NCBI RefSeq assembly: GCF_000006405.1
Contig: NW_003213929.1
Coordinates: 156,868 to 217,202, forward strand
DNA length: 60,335 bases
Reading direction: 5' to 3'
Source of the DNA: Perkinsus marinus ATCC 50983
Taxonomy: Eukaryota; Perkinsozoa; Perkinsida; Perkinsidae
Shown: positions 1 through 8,984 of the stretch, one piece after another
Layout: each line of letters begins with the position of its first letter
How positions within the stretch are numbered: position 1 is the first letter of the stretch
Made by a program: the position numbers and the translations under genes
The notes under the pieces: model-generated
Databases searched by the model: none
Seen by the model: the letters and a program-made list of their open reading frames with translations, nothing else
What the model was told of the DNA's origin: nothing

Positions 1-284
1 TCACAAAATAGACTATCATTATAACCCCCAAGGGTTGAAGTAGAATCGTCCAGACCAAGATTACTGTGAGAATCCGACTGTATTGGTAAGTCAAATCCAA
101 CTCTGCTCGCTGCTTTTTGCGCCGTCACCTCTTTAGGTGTACTGCACTTAAGACCACCACCAGAAGCATGATCGGTGGCACCAGCAGAAGCCTGCACTTC
201 TTCAATGCACGAGTGACCGGGGTCAAGAGGATGACCCATCAACGACATTCTTGGTGAGGACGACGAATGCGATGAGGAAGCCAT
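1..284 (-). CDS. Unknown protein, N-terminal exon, runs off the left edge
   Basis: An ATG at 284 opens a frame of about 94 codons that is still open at the window edge, so only the N terminus is seen. The protein begins MASSSHSSSSPRMSLMGHP and is rich in Ser, Gly and Asp with no recognisable domain, signal peptide or membrane segment in this part. It may be the first exon of a longer gene or part of a low-complexity regulatory protein. The long open stretch and the ATG context argue for coding. No family is recognised. Confidence 0.45.
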   Translation of the reverse strand, partial: MASSSHSSSSPRMSLMGHPLDPGHSCIEEVQASAGATDHASGGGLKCSTPKEVTAQKAASRVGFDLPIQSDSHSNLGLDDSTSTLGGYNDSLFC

Positions 285-890
285 TACTCGCAGACTGTAA
301 AGTACAAGATTGGTATACGCTGGACAAGAACGTCAATCACATTAGCGAGCGCCCGTTTAATCGATTCACGTCGCGGCTCCGAACACTGTGCCAGAGTCTT
401 TGACAAGGACACTATTGAATAGTAATCAGAACCCTTCAGTGACACAAAGGTGTAGCACTTGAGACTTGGATCCTCCTATACCATAAAAATGCAAAACTTC
501 TTCTTCTTCCGATGCCGGTACGATATCACCGGAAGTCCAGCGAAGAATGACCATGCAAAACCTATGCAGCAACGGCATAGTTGTGACACCCAAAACGTCT
601 GAAGATATGCTTAACTTCAGCCCTCGTCGCAGAATCACGAACGACAGTAAGGGTCTGAGGCCCTTACTCTTGAGCGACCGAGGCTCTGGGCTTCGGTCAG
701 CATGTGTCGCTCTTATGCGTTGCTTCCCACTCATTGATTCTAGTTGGCTCCCAACACTCCAATTCCACTCTTTTCAACGCATTTCTGAACCTACATCGTG
801 CGTAGTTTCATCATACACATCAATGGTTCACGATACGATACACCACGGCCTTTAAAACGCCTAGTTCGCCCTTGGTAAAATCTCTCCAAC
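285..890. other. No supported gene
   Basis: Short antisense-overlapping open frames occur on both strands between 426 and 855, but none shows a domain, splice pattern or biased composition. The only clear structure is a TTC-rich tract near 500. Confidence 0.4.
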
Positions 891-894
891 GGGT

Positions 895-1345
895 CGAGGC
901 AACTATACCACCTCTCGTGGGGTGGCATAGTTGCCCCAGCTGGAGAGATTAATGGCATCGAGCCATATTCTGGGGTGGCATAGTTGCCCCAGCTGGAGAG
1001 ATTAATGGCATCGAGCAATATTCTAGGGTGGCATAGTTGCCCCAACTGGAGCGATTGATAGAACTGAGCCATATCTTCGGGTGGCATAATTACCCCAGTT
1101 GAAGAGATTGATTGCGTTAAGCCACATTTTGGGGCAGCATAGTTGCCCCAGCTGAGGAGATTGGGTCTATGCGGCCACATCTCGGAAAAGCATAGTTGCC
1201 CCAGCTGGGGAGATTGGGTCTATGCGGCCACATCTCGGGATGGCATAGTTGCCCCAGCTGAGGAGATTGGGTCTATGCGGCCACATCTCGGGATGGCATA
1301 GTTGCCCCAGCTTTACTGAGTGACATCTTCGGGTGGCATACCGGA
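895..1345. repeat. 53-bp minisatellite, about 8 copies
   Basis: The core GGTGGCATAGTTGCCCCAG recurs at steps of exactly 53 bases (cores start near 924, 977, 1030, 1083, 1136, 1189, 1242, 1295, with a degenerate end near 1335). The central units match well and the outer ones drift. The left border is an inverted half-unit: GGCAACTATACCACC at 898-912 is nearly the complement of the next unit, so the array starts with a hairpin. As 53 is not a multiple of three, the Trp/Gly/Pro-rich open frames seen here on the minus strand are by-products, not genes. Confidence 0.9.
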
Positions 1346-1759
1346 TTGAATGGAACATCGTAAATACACCGTCGTACCGTCAGCGTACTTAATACACCGT
1401 CGTACGTCTCGGTTCCGACGTTAACTTCCTAATCTGGAGTAGTCCCTCGCAATGAGATGAAGACTAAGGTCTGTGTTGTGTAGAGTATTGCCATGTTGAT
1501 CCCTACCACAAAATCCTGAACCAAGTGTTCTTTGAAGAATGATGCTGCATCGATCAATGGCCGACGATTGGATCATCCGTAAGACTATGTCATAGATACG
1601 CGACCCTGCCAGAGAGTACCCTACGCTTCATCCGAGGATTCGCCTCCAGTCGAAACATAACGAGGCAGGGGAGCGAAAGAAAAACTGTTGAGAGCTCTCC
1701 CCTCAATCATTAACGACAGAACAAAGTTCAATATGGCGATGACGGAATAATACTATTCA
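1346..1759. other. Intergenic, nothing recognised
   Basis: Spacer between the minisatellite and the 3' end of the AP2 gene. No open frame or repeat of note. Confidence 0.4.
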
Positions 1760-3519
1760 TCAATGGTCTTGTGCAGCGTCACCGTGATGGGACATCGGAG
1801 TGGTCGAAGATGTAGCCCCTCTTGGTAGACATACTCTCCCGACCTCCTCCATCATTCTCCTATAATCAATTGCCATTTGCAAAGCCTCATGTGCCCCGTA
1901 TTGCTTCACCGAGAACGTTCGGCTGTTCTCTCGTCCTGAGGGTGGTTGTGATCACATCGATCCCAGTAATGGACTGACACTACCCTTGGGTTCCTCTCGC
2001 CACCTCGCAACCCACATCTGGTAGGTCTCGTTCCAGGTAACACCAGGCACACCACTCCTCACCTTACCGCCAGATATATGATGCGGCATTGAAGCAGCCT
2101 CAGAGGTCTGGCCATCAGCGATTGGCATTGCGTTTGGTATCCAGGCCTCAGTGCTTGGGAGAGCAGGGACTGGTGGAGTCCCTCGTTCTGATGGTCGGCC
2201 CATATGCGGCGAGACGAAGCCCAAATCTTCAAGAAGCTGACCATCGCACGGTGTATCCGCCATAACAAACCAGGACTACCTTCCGGAGTCTTATAGCGAG
2301 CCGAAATGCCCCGTCATCTCCATACTTCGACATAGCAAAGCTCTTGCTCCGTTGCTGCCCTTCAGATTCCCGCCATCGCGTAGCCCACGTCCGATTTAAT
2401 GGGTGCCAAGTTACTCCTTGTATCTGCAGAGGATACATACTAGAGAAAGTCCCCCAGCGTGGGCTGTAGTCTCACGCCACTGGGTCGATCCGAGCTAGCA
2501 TGGGCTCCTGAAGGTAGTGGAGGCAGTACAGCCTCGGCAACCTCTCGTTCCGCATCGGGCGTCAGAGGATGCGATCCCAGCTGCCAGGGTAGCATCATAT
2601 AGGCAATGAGCACAAGTTCTCGTTATTACCGTGCCGAGATCACACAAGGCTAGACAGTCCTCTACAGTCGCTAAGTGATCAGGCGGGCCAGGATGACCAA
2701 GCACGGGATCACTCGCTAGCTGAGCTAGCGCTGATATCGTCTCATCTGGAACGGAAGAATGAGCAATCTCATCGTTAACGCTGATTACAGAGCTGTCCTT
2801 CGTCACGACTCCTCTTAGCGGGTGGTTCCTCGTTCTCTTCCGAGGCTTCAGAGGGGGGCGACATCGATGCCTCCTCAACGATGGGTGATGGGTGATCCGT
2901 CGCTCGAACATGCATTGCTCTTCTAGTGGCTGACAAGGCCCCACCGATGAACAGTAATACTCTCAAGTCGCCACTTACCAACAGCCATCTGAAGCGCCTT
3001 AGCGTCACCATGTCGCTTCGAAGAGAATCCCTTAGAATGCTCCTTCTTATCCTCGCCAGTCCATCGTGCTACCCACCGACCTATCACGAACCCCTGCGTC
3101 CCAGGCGACAATGAGCCCAATCGTCACCCGTCCGAGGATGCCAGCTAACACCAGGAATCCCACTTGATCTTCGGCCTTCACGTCCACGAGAAGACAGCTG
3201 CTGAGCGGCTGCCGCCACTGCCTTTATGGGAGAGATGGCAGCGTGCGTATCGAACTCCATGGCGGCAACGGCAGCTGCTGCAGAGACGGGATCGTCGGCC
3301 TGCGGTGCCGGCGGGAGAAGCTCCGCTACACTAACCTGACCCGTGATGCCGTTGTTTGATGCCAAAGACAACGAAGTCTCTCACAGCTCCTTCCTCTATA
3401 GGAGGTACGTTGCCAGTCTCAGAAGAGAGTTCTGTTGGGATAGTATGAGCGTGGACTGCAGCGAGATGATCGCTTTGGTCTTGAGCCTCCTCCAGTCGCC
3501 GCCACTCCTCATCCAACAT
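1760..3519 (-). CDS. Protein with three AP2/ERF-type DNA-binding domains
   Basis: A spliced gene encoding three AP2-like domains, predicted to bind DNA as a nuclear transcription regulator. Domain 1 has GIPGVSWHPRTG then RWVARWTGEDKKEHSKGF, joined across a 34-base intron. Domain 2 has QGVTWHPLNRTWATRWRES and KSFAMSKYGDDGAFRLAIRL. Domain 3 has GVPGVTWNETYQMWVARW and then RTFSVKQYGAHEALQMAI, again joined over an intron. Exons that fit: 3373-3519, 3128-3335, 2979-3093, an exon ending at 2929 whose 3' boundary is unclear, one ending at 2280, 1984-2236, and 1760-1935 (stop at 1760). The GVxW...W.ARW core plus a C-terminal amphipathic helix is typical of AP2 domains of alveolates and plants. The N terminus (LDEEWRRLEEAQDQSD) may form a short coiled coil. 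The ATG at 3519 is the first in frame; an upstream exon is possible. Confidence 0.75.
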
Positions 3520-3552
3520 ATCCCTTTCACGGGCCAGGGCTGATATAGTCAC

Positions 3553-4680
3553 TGAGACATACCACTGTTAAAACGACTTTTCACAATGCCATGCTGTAGT
3601 AGTACTACTTTGTAGTACAGAGATTGCCTTGTCCACTAGCAAGGCGATTTCCGTCCGATGGCTTGGCAGTGACGGTCGTTGTAGCCTCATAATGAAAAAT
3701 TTGCCTGATGATGCCTCGAGTCATTATATTATATCAACTCGACCACAAGATATCATGCTCTGTCAGCCTCACAAATGATTACTAGGTTCTACACATACAC
3801 ATCATGTGTGTTATGGGGGAGCTCCAATCACCGACAGATCATCTCAGATTACTAAAGATTTCTCATTAATCATACCTCGGTCCATGATGATCCACCGAGG
3901 GAAGCACTAGAAACCGGGTGCAGACTTGCATTATATCATCACAGATAAGTTGATGGACCCACATCATGTTCGGTCAGCATCATAGCAGAGCAGTTGTACA
4001 ACAGGAAACAGCTACAACTACACTGGCTTCGCCTCTATTGCCTCTCCTCATCACCGAATTGAAATCCCGTCTTGAGTACAATTGAACCTCGTTACTACCA
4101 GTCAAAGTCAGGAGGTCTGTTTCTAATGCGAGCCGCCGGGGACACAGCTTCCTCGAGTAAGCTCGCCAACATTGACCGCAGAACAATCACCTCCCCAAAG
4201 TTGAGTTGCTGTGCCACAATGACATCCTCGTATGACTTACATCCGTTGCGAGAATAACACTGGCCCTCCTCCGCTTACATTCCCTCACACTACGTCGTAC
4301 AACATGCACGAGCAACTCAGCAAAGGCCCCAACGCCTCATCACACTCACAACGTTTTCCGTCTCGATGAAGACGCCACATCAACCACGTCATTTTCTCCC
4401 AACTTCTGGAGCTCCCCGTTCTCCGGTCGGTCCTACCTAGTACCATCGACGACCTCACGAATATGAAGACCAACGCGAAAGTTTTAGGAAATTCTTGTTG
4501 GTTTTAGTACCACTTCAATGGTTAGCAAACATCTCTGAAAACTCAGGAAACGGTGAACATACGCCCCACACTACGCCGTTCATGATCCTTATGCTACCTA
4601 CAGCCCTCAGTCATTAATATAGCATTATGAACGCAAGCTAGGGTCTAGCGCTAACACTTGGTACACCCCTCATAACATGC
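3553..4680. other. No supported gene
   Basis: Several 60-70 codon open frames overlap on both strands (3980-4473) but none has a recognisable motif or convincing splice sites. The stretch probably holds UTR and promoter sequence of the flanking minus-strand genes. Confidence 0.35.
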
Positions 4681-5612
4681 TCACATTGAGGCGCTATCCG
4701 GATTGAGGACGATCCCAATGAATTCCTCCTCGCTGATTAACCCATCGCCGTCCGTATCCGCCTCCTTCATCATTTCATCCAACTCTTCTTCTCCTATATG
4801 TTCACCTGATGCCTCATTGTCTTAACCACCATGAATACCTCGCCAGACCCACCGAGCTCAGCCGCTGCCGCCTTGAGATCCTCCCGAGACACCTTCCCAG
4901 ATTCCCCCTTGACCATATGGTAGGCCTGCTCTACCTCAGCCCTTGAGCAATTCTCTGTCATCTTCTCCAACATTATTTCAAGAAACTCACAGAAGTCCAA
5001 GGTACCTCAATATACCCACCTCCCCCTGGAATAAACAACCCTCTACTACCATGCTCCCTCACTGGCCCTCCATCACCTTCCTCCTGCCCATCCTTATTAC
5101 TCCCCTCCTCGTCCTCTACCTCATGCTGCTGCTGATACACTGTCGATGATCCTAATAAATCCCCTTCTTCTTGCTGCCAGGGTGACTGCTTATCTTCTGT
5201 CACCATCTCTTCTCCCGCCGACCCCTTCCTCGGTCCCACGACCCTCGTGTACTTCCCTGATGTAGATCATCACTGTCGGACCATGCCCAGCGTCTCACCA
5301 ACCAGACGCTTCATCTCCTCTTTCCCCGGTTCAGATCCAAGAGCTCGCAATGCGACCTAAAGAAGCATTTCTAACACAACAACCCTACCCCCCCCCAACG
5401 CTCCCTTTAATGCATACTCGGAGGTCCTTGATGTCGATAGTACCAGTACCCTCATTGTCGAAGACATCAAAGGCTTCCTTCAATTCCGTCTTGTGTTCCT
5501 CCCGAAGCTCAAACCTGCTCAGCAGCACCATCCGCCTCGAGTCACTGGCCTCTACTGACCTCGGATACCTCTCAGTACCACCTTTCTCCCTCTTGCAGGG
5601 TGAGCCGGTCAT
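4681..5612 (-). CDS. Centrin-like EF-hand protein
   Basis: A calcium-binding protein of the centrin/calmodulin group, which usually acts at basal bodies or spindle poles. Exon 1 (5418-5612) has ELREEHKTELKEAFDVFDNE with the loop DNEGTGTIDIKD. Exon 2 (5299-5356) gives VALRALGSEPGKEEMKRLVG, which matches the centrin helix VAMRALGFEPKKEE. Then come LDFCEFLEIMLEKMTEN and DLKAAAAELG (exon 4853-5005), and EEELDEMMKEADTDGDGLIS with the fourth EF-hand loop DTDGDGLISEEE (exon 4681-4793, stop at 4681). Loops 1 and 4 keep the acidic ligands. The second and third look degenerate (VKGESGKVSRED lacks the first Asp).
The stretch 5006-5298 is either a long intron by local standards or holds an extra acidic Gln/Glu-rich exon. 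The start could be 5612 or 5531. Confidence 0.7.
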
Positions 5613-5797
5613 CAGCGATAATGCGTTAGACAAGCTATATATTCCCCTAGCTGTGTATTAACCCAACCACTGTCCCTCCATCGCAATGAGTTCACCCACT
5701 TTTTTATATAGCGATAGAGTAGGCAAACTCAAGACGGAGCTCCACGAGAGATAATAATAATAATACAGCGACACTCAGAAGGTACATTACCGCTTCC

Positions 5798-6586
5798 TCA
5801 CGCGCATGGGTTTTCGCCTATGAGGCCCATGGCCACACCATCATCTGTGCTCCCATCTAACCCTACCACTCTTCCCGGCCGAAGAGCGTGCTCCATCGCA
5901 CCAGGGTAGAACCGATGGAAGGCGAACGAAGCCGCCGAGCCCATGAACATCAGGACCCCAGCGCATCGACCTGGCAAGCACTCCCCGTCAACGAGCATGC
6001 ATCCGACACTACTTGTAAAGCCCATCTCCTCTCCCATGCATAGGAAAGCTGCCAATAGGTAAACTACCGCACGTGAACCGTAGTGCTTGAGGAACGGCAT
6101 CCACTGAGGGGAAAAGCAAAGTAGCGCAAATCGATACGGGACTGGGCATAGCTCCTCCTACGGGTATCAAGGTGTCCACGGCAAATGGTAAGAACTCAGC
6201 TGTTGTAATGATGACGGATAATGCCGTCATGTACACTCCTAAGACGTGAGTAGTATAACCGTGCCCTTCCCAGAAGAAAAAGGTAATCCTGAAGGCCACA
6301 ACTGACTCCCATCAGGAGTTGAGATGAACTCACCCGTTCATTCCCATTGCACCAGCGGCGATTCCTACAAACACTCGCAACGCGAACGGTATATTATCGT
6401 GAAATGTTCGATGCCGTACCAGCGAACTGCACAGGAGGGGATTGGGGCCTTGCCGACTCTGAGGAGGCACATACAGGCCTGCGGAGGTAGGAAGTCCAAC
6501 GAGCTGATCTCCCGAATACCCACCGCTTCGCTTCCCCCTGTCAACGGTTGCCGAACACCTTCTTCGCTGCTCTCATCAATAGACAT
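5798..6586 (-). CDS. Small multi-spanning membrane protein, possibly Tvp15/COPI-associated-like
   Basis: Spliced gene for a membrane protein with about four hydrophobic segments: FALRVFVGIAAGAMGMNVVA, then GVYMTALSVIITTAEFLPF, then RAVVYLLAAFLCMGEEMGF, then CAGVLMFMGSAASFAFHRF. Introns of about 30-50 bases with GT-AG ends join these in frame; one falls before WMPFLKHYGSRAVVY and one between GFTS and RCAGVL. The C-terminal tail is polar and the stop is at 5798. The ATG at 6586 starts an acidic cytosolic N terminus (MSIDESSEEGVRQPL). The spacing of four helices and the F...GSRAVVYLL segment recall the Golgi COPI-associated/Tvp15 family (FSFLGRGxFYxFxG), but that resemblance is weak. It could equally be an alveolate-specific membrane protein. 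Confidence 0.55.
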
Positions 6587-6985
6587 GCACTGGAAAAAGC
6601 CTACCCAAGACCAGTAGATAAAATATAAATGCATTTTACATGCCTGTAACACAACTCCAACGCTAGCTGTCCTTCATGCCCTACTGAATTATGAGCATCA
6701 TCCCCGTTGAGAAAACAGCTGGTGATACCACAGACTGAAGTTGTTGTTGATGATGATGACGATGATACAAGCAATCCAACAAGAATAAATGGTAGTCGAC
6801 TTCACCTTATACTACCTGTGAGTGGATAACACCATTCACCGACCGCTACCGCGCTCACCACGAAACACGCGTGTAGATGAAGTCACCGGAATCTTCGAGA
6901 CTCCCAGAAACCGCCTGAGAGTACAGCCGCATGTCTGTGACATATCGGCCGCTTAGCCCGCCCCGTATAGCGACTGACCTGTATT

Positions 6986-7377
6986 TCACGCTTGCCTACC
7001 TGTCCTCCGATGGCCGATGCCCGGAGGTGGGGCGTTCATGGAGAGCCACGATCGACTCAGATACTGCGGTACGAATTCCGGAGCATCTGGGTTCAGCCCT
7101 AGCCTGTCTTGCCCATCCCTACCTGGGGAAGTAACGACGGATCCCTCCAACCCACCTGTTGACGTTGAGGCGACGCCGACACTGACTTCAACTGAGCTAT
7201 CTCACGATGACAATCTGCGACGGTGAGGCTTGTGATCAATACACTGATGATGCCCTCCTACGTAAAGTCTCCTCTAAACTCATCCAGCATACCACACTCT
7301 ACCGAGACGCTCTCTTTCCGCTCCATGGCCAGCTCTGCCAAGTACGCTGTGTACCTCGAACGAACACAGTTAGTCAT
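6986..7377 (-). CDS. Small PAM2-motif protein (predicted poly(A)-binding-protein partner)
   Basis: Two exons, 7262-7377 and 6986-7196, joined over a 65-base GT-AG intron, encode 108 residues starting MTNCVRSRYTAYLAELAMER. Near the C terminus is RLGLNPDAPEFVPQYL, a textbook PAM2 motif (consensus LNPxAxxFxP), which binds the MLLE domain of cytoplasmic poly(A)-binding protein. The region between is rich in Ser, Thr and Gly and probably disordered. The tail is WLSMNAPPPGIGHRRTGRQA. The small size with one PAM2 recalls PAIP2-type translation regulators, but the N-terminal half shows no homology I recognise. Plus-strand open frames across the same bases are shadows. The motif is exact and the frames join cleanly at the splice sites; the function is inference. 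Confidence 0.6.
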
Positions 7378-7483
7378 TCAATTCAAAATCATCCTCATTA
7401 TGTATACTATACATTTAGTATATGCTTATTATCATATACACAGACTAGATATACATGTTATATAATACTCCATGTTTATATTA

Positions 7484-7585
7484 GAATTTCACCCGTAATA
7501 CGAAAAAAACAGATTTCACGACCACTGCATACCGCGAATATCGCGTTTTACACTTAGTATTATGCCAAAATGGGTGAAAAACCAT
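7484..7585. mobile_element. MITE family 2, degenerate copy
   Basis: Begins GAATTTCACCCGTAAT and ends GGGTGAAAAACCATTC, an imperfect inverted repeat. The centre has TTTCACGACCACTGCATACC, shared with the copies at 38.6 and 53.5 kb. Lies in intergenic DNA upstream of the PAM2 gene. Confidence 0.6.
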
Positions 7586-7705
7586 TCTTAATATAGTATC
7601 TAGTATTACTTCACGACCCCAGCACTAGGGAGAACTCCGGATTCACTCCGAACGAAACCATTTTTTCAGTTATTCACGTACCACCAACCCACACAGGCCC
7701 TATTA

Positions 7706-8300
7706 TCACGTGAGATCCGCATCGCTGATGCTCCGTCGCCTCCGGAATCGCCTCCTGCCCGCCGCCGCTGCCACCATTGCTTCTCTAGAATCACTACTAT
7801 CTACAGCTCCAGACACCGAACCCTCCTCAGAGGCGCTCAACACCTGCACCCAACCTGCAAGTAAATCCAAGCAGTTCCTCACTGACTCACCGAGGCTTCA
7901 ATACTGCCTTCTCGAGACGCCGCCGGATGATCCTCATCTGATAACTCGTTCGCCTCCCTAGAACACTCCACATGCAGGAACGTGCCTGAGACCCCATCTA
8001 CTGTGCCTCATACTACCCCTTCCCTACCCTTCACACGAAACCACATACCCTCATCTCCCCTACGAGGCAGAGCCGCTGGAATAGACCTACCAGGAGCATA
8101 CCAACCATAGGCGCCCAACTGGAGACTGACTGCGAGCCGGGACCATCGTCCTCAGCTTGTAAAGAGCCACCTCCAACCCCTCCATCGGTCACGCCCTTCG
8201 TTCTAGACCAACAGCTCTCACCCGATAGCGTAGGCAACGTCAATCTGCATCAATGAGGAGCAAAACTCCTCAGCATATAAACCCACTTCACCGGAGTCGC
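7706..8300 (-). CDS. C-terminal exons of a Ser/Asp/Glu-rich protein of unknown function
   Basis: On the minus strand the stop at 7706 closes an exon reading VLSASEEGSVSGAVDSSDSR and then AAAAGRRRFRRRRSISDADL. Upstream a plausible intron (gtgagtcag...ttgcag) joins it to NELSDEDHPAASREGSIEAS. Further upstream (8031-8243, and perhaps to about 8770) are more Ser/Gly/Asp-rich segments in frames broken by likely introns. The composition and acidic Ser clusters suggest a phosphorylated, disordered protein, and the RRRFRRRRS tract could be a nuclear localisation signal. No domain is recognised and the 5' end is not resolved. Confidence 0.35.
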
Positions 8301-8984
8301 TAGAGGAGCCTCTTCCTTCAGACTAGCCTTCGTCGTCCCTGACGATCCTGGGCTCATTTTCGCCCTAGAAGCCGATTCAAACACATTTCGCGGTGTAACT
8401 GTTAACGACTAAATCCGCGACAGCAACCACCACCACCATCATGACGAACCCTCCGACTGCCGTCTTCTATCCTCCAATTCGGACGTCTTATCACGTTCAG
8501 CACTACCCCTCAAGGACCTCGGATGGAGGCCAGGAAAGAGCAGAAGATGAGCCGGCTCCAGAGGCTCCAATCCGCTATAACTACTGATGTACCTGCAGCA
8601 CTAACATCTCAACATTCACCTACTATACATCATCATCCTACACGGCTGCTACTACTAGCGCGGCCAATATCATCACCGCTAGTGATGGGGGAATCACTGA
8701 CATCTGAACACCGCCGATTCACGAGAGACCCCAGCACAGTAGTACTGAGAGGAGGGCATATACCGCCGTAGACACGACTAGCCACCACGCGACTTGTCGA
8801 TCGCCCACGATGTCCACCAACCTGTCGTCGAATACCCTTCTACTGGGCATAACAACTAAGCAACCTCACCATTGACTTCCACAGACCCAATAACACAACT
8901 CTACCCTTTGCTAGTTGAGATCGACCTTAAGTGACCCTACTGCGGGGTGGATGCTTACGACGGTGTGAATTACTCGCGAATCAG

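Noticed and set aside
791-1358. Minus-strand open frames rich in LSSWGNYA/ISPAGAT
   Set aside because: They are translations of the 53-bp minisatellite in shifting frames; the period is not a multiple of three and no domain exists.
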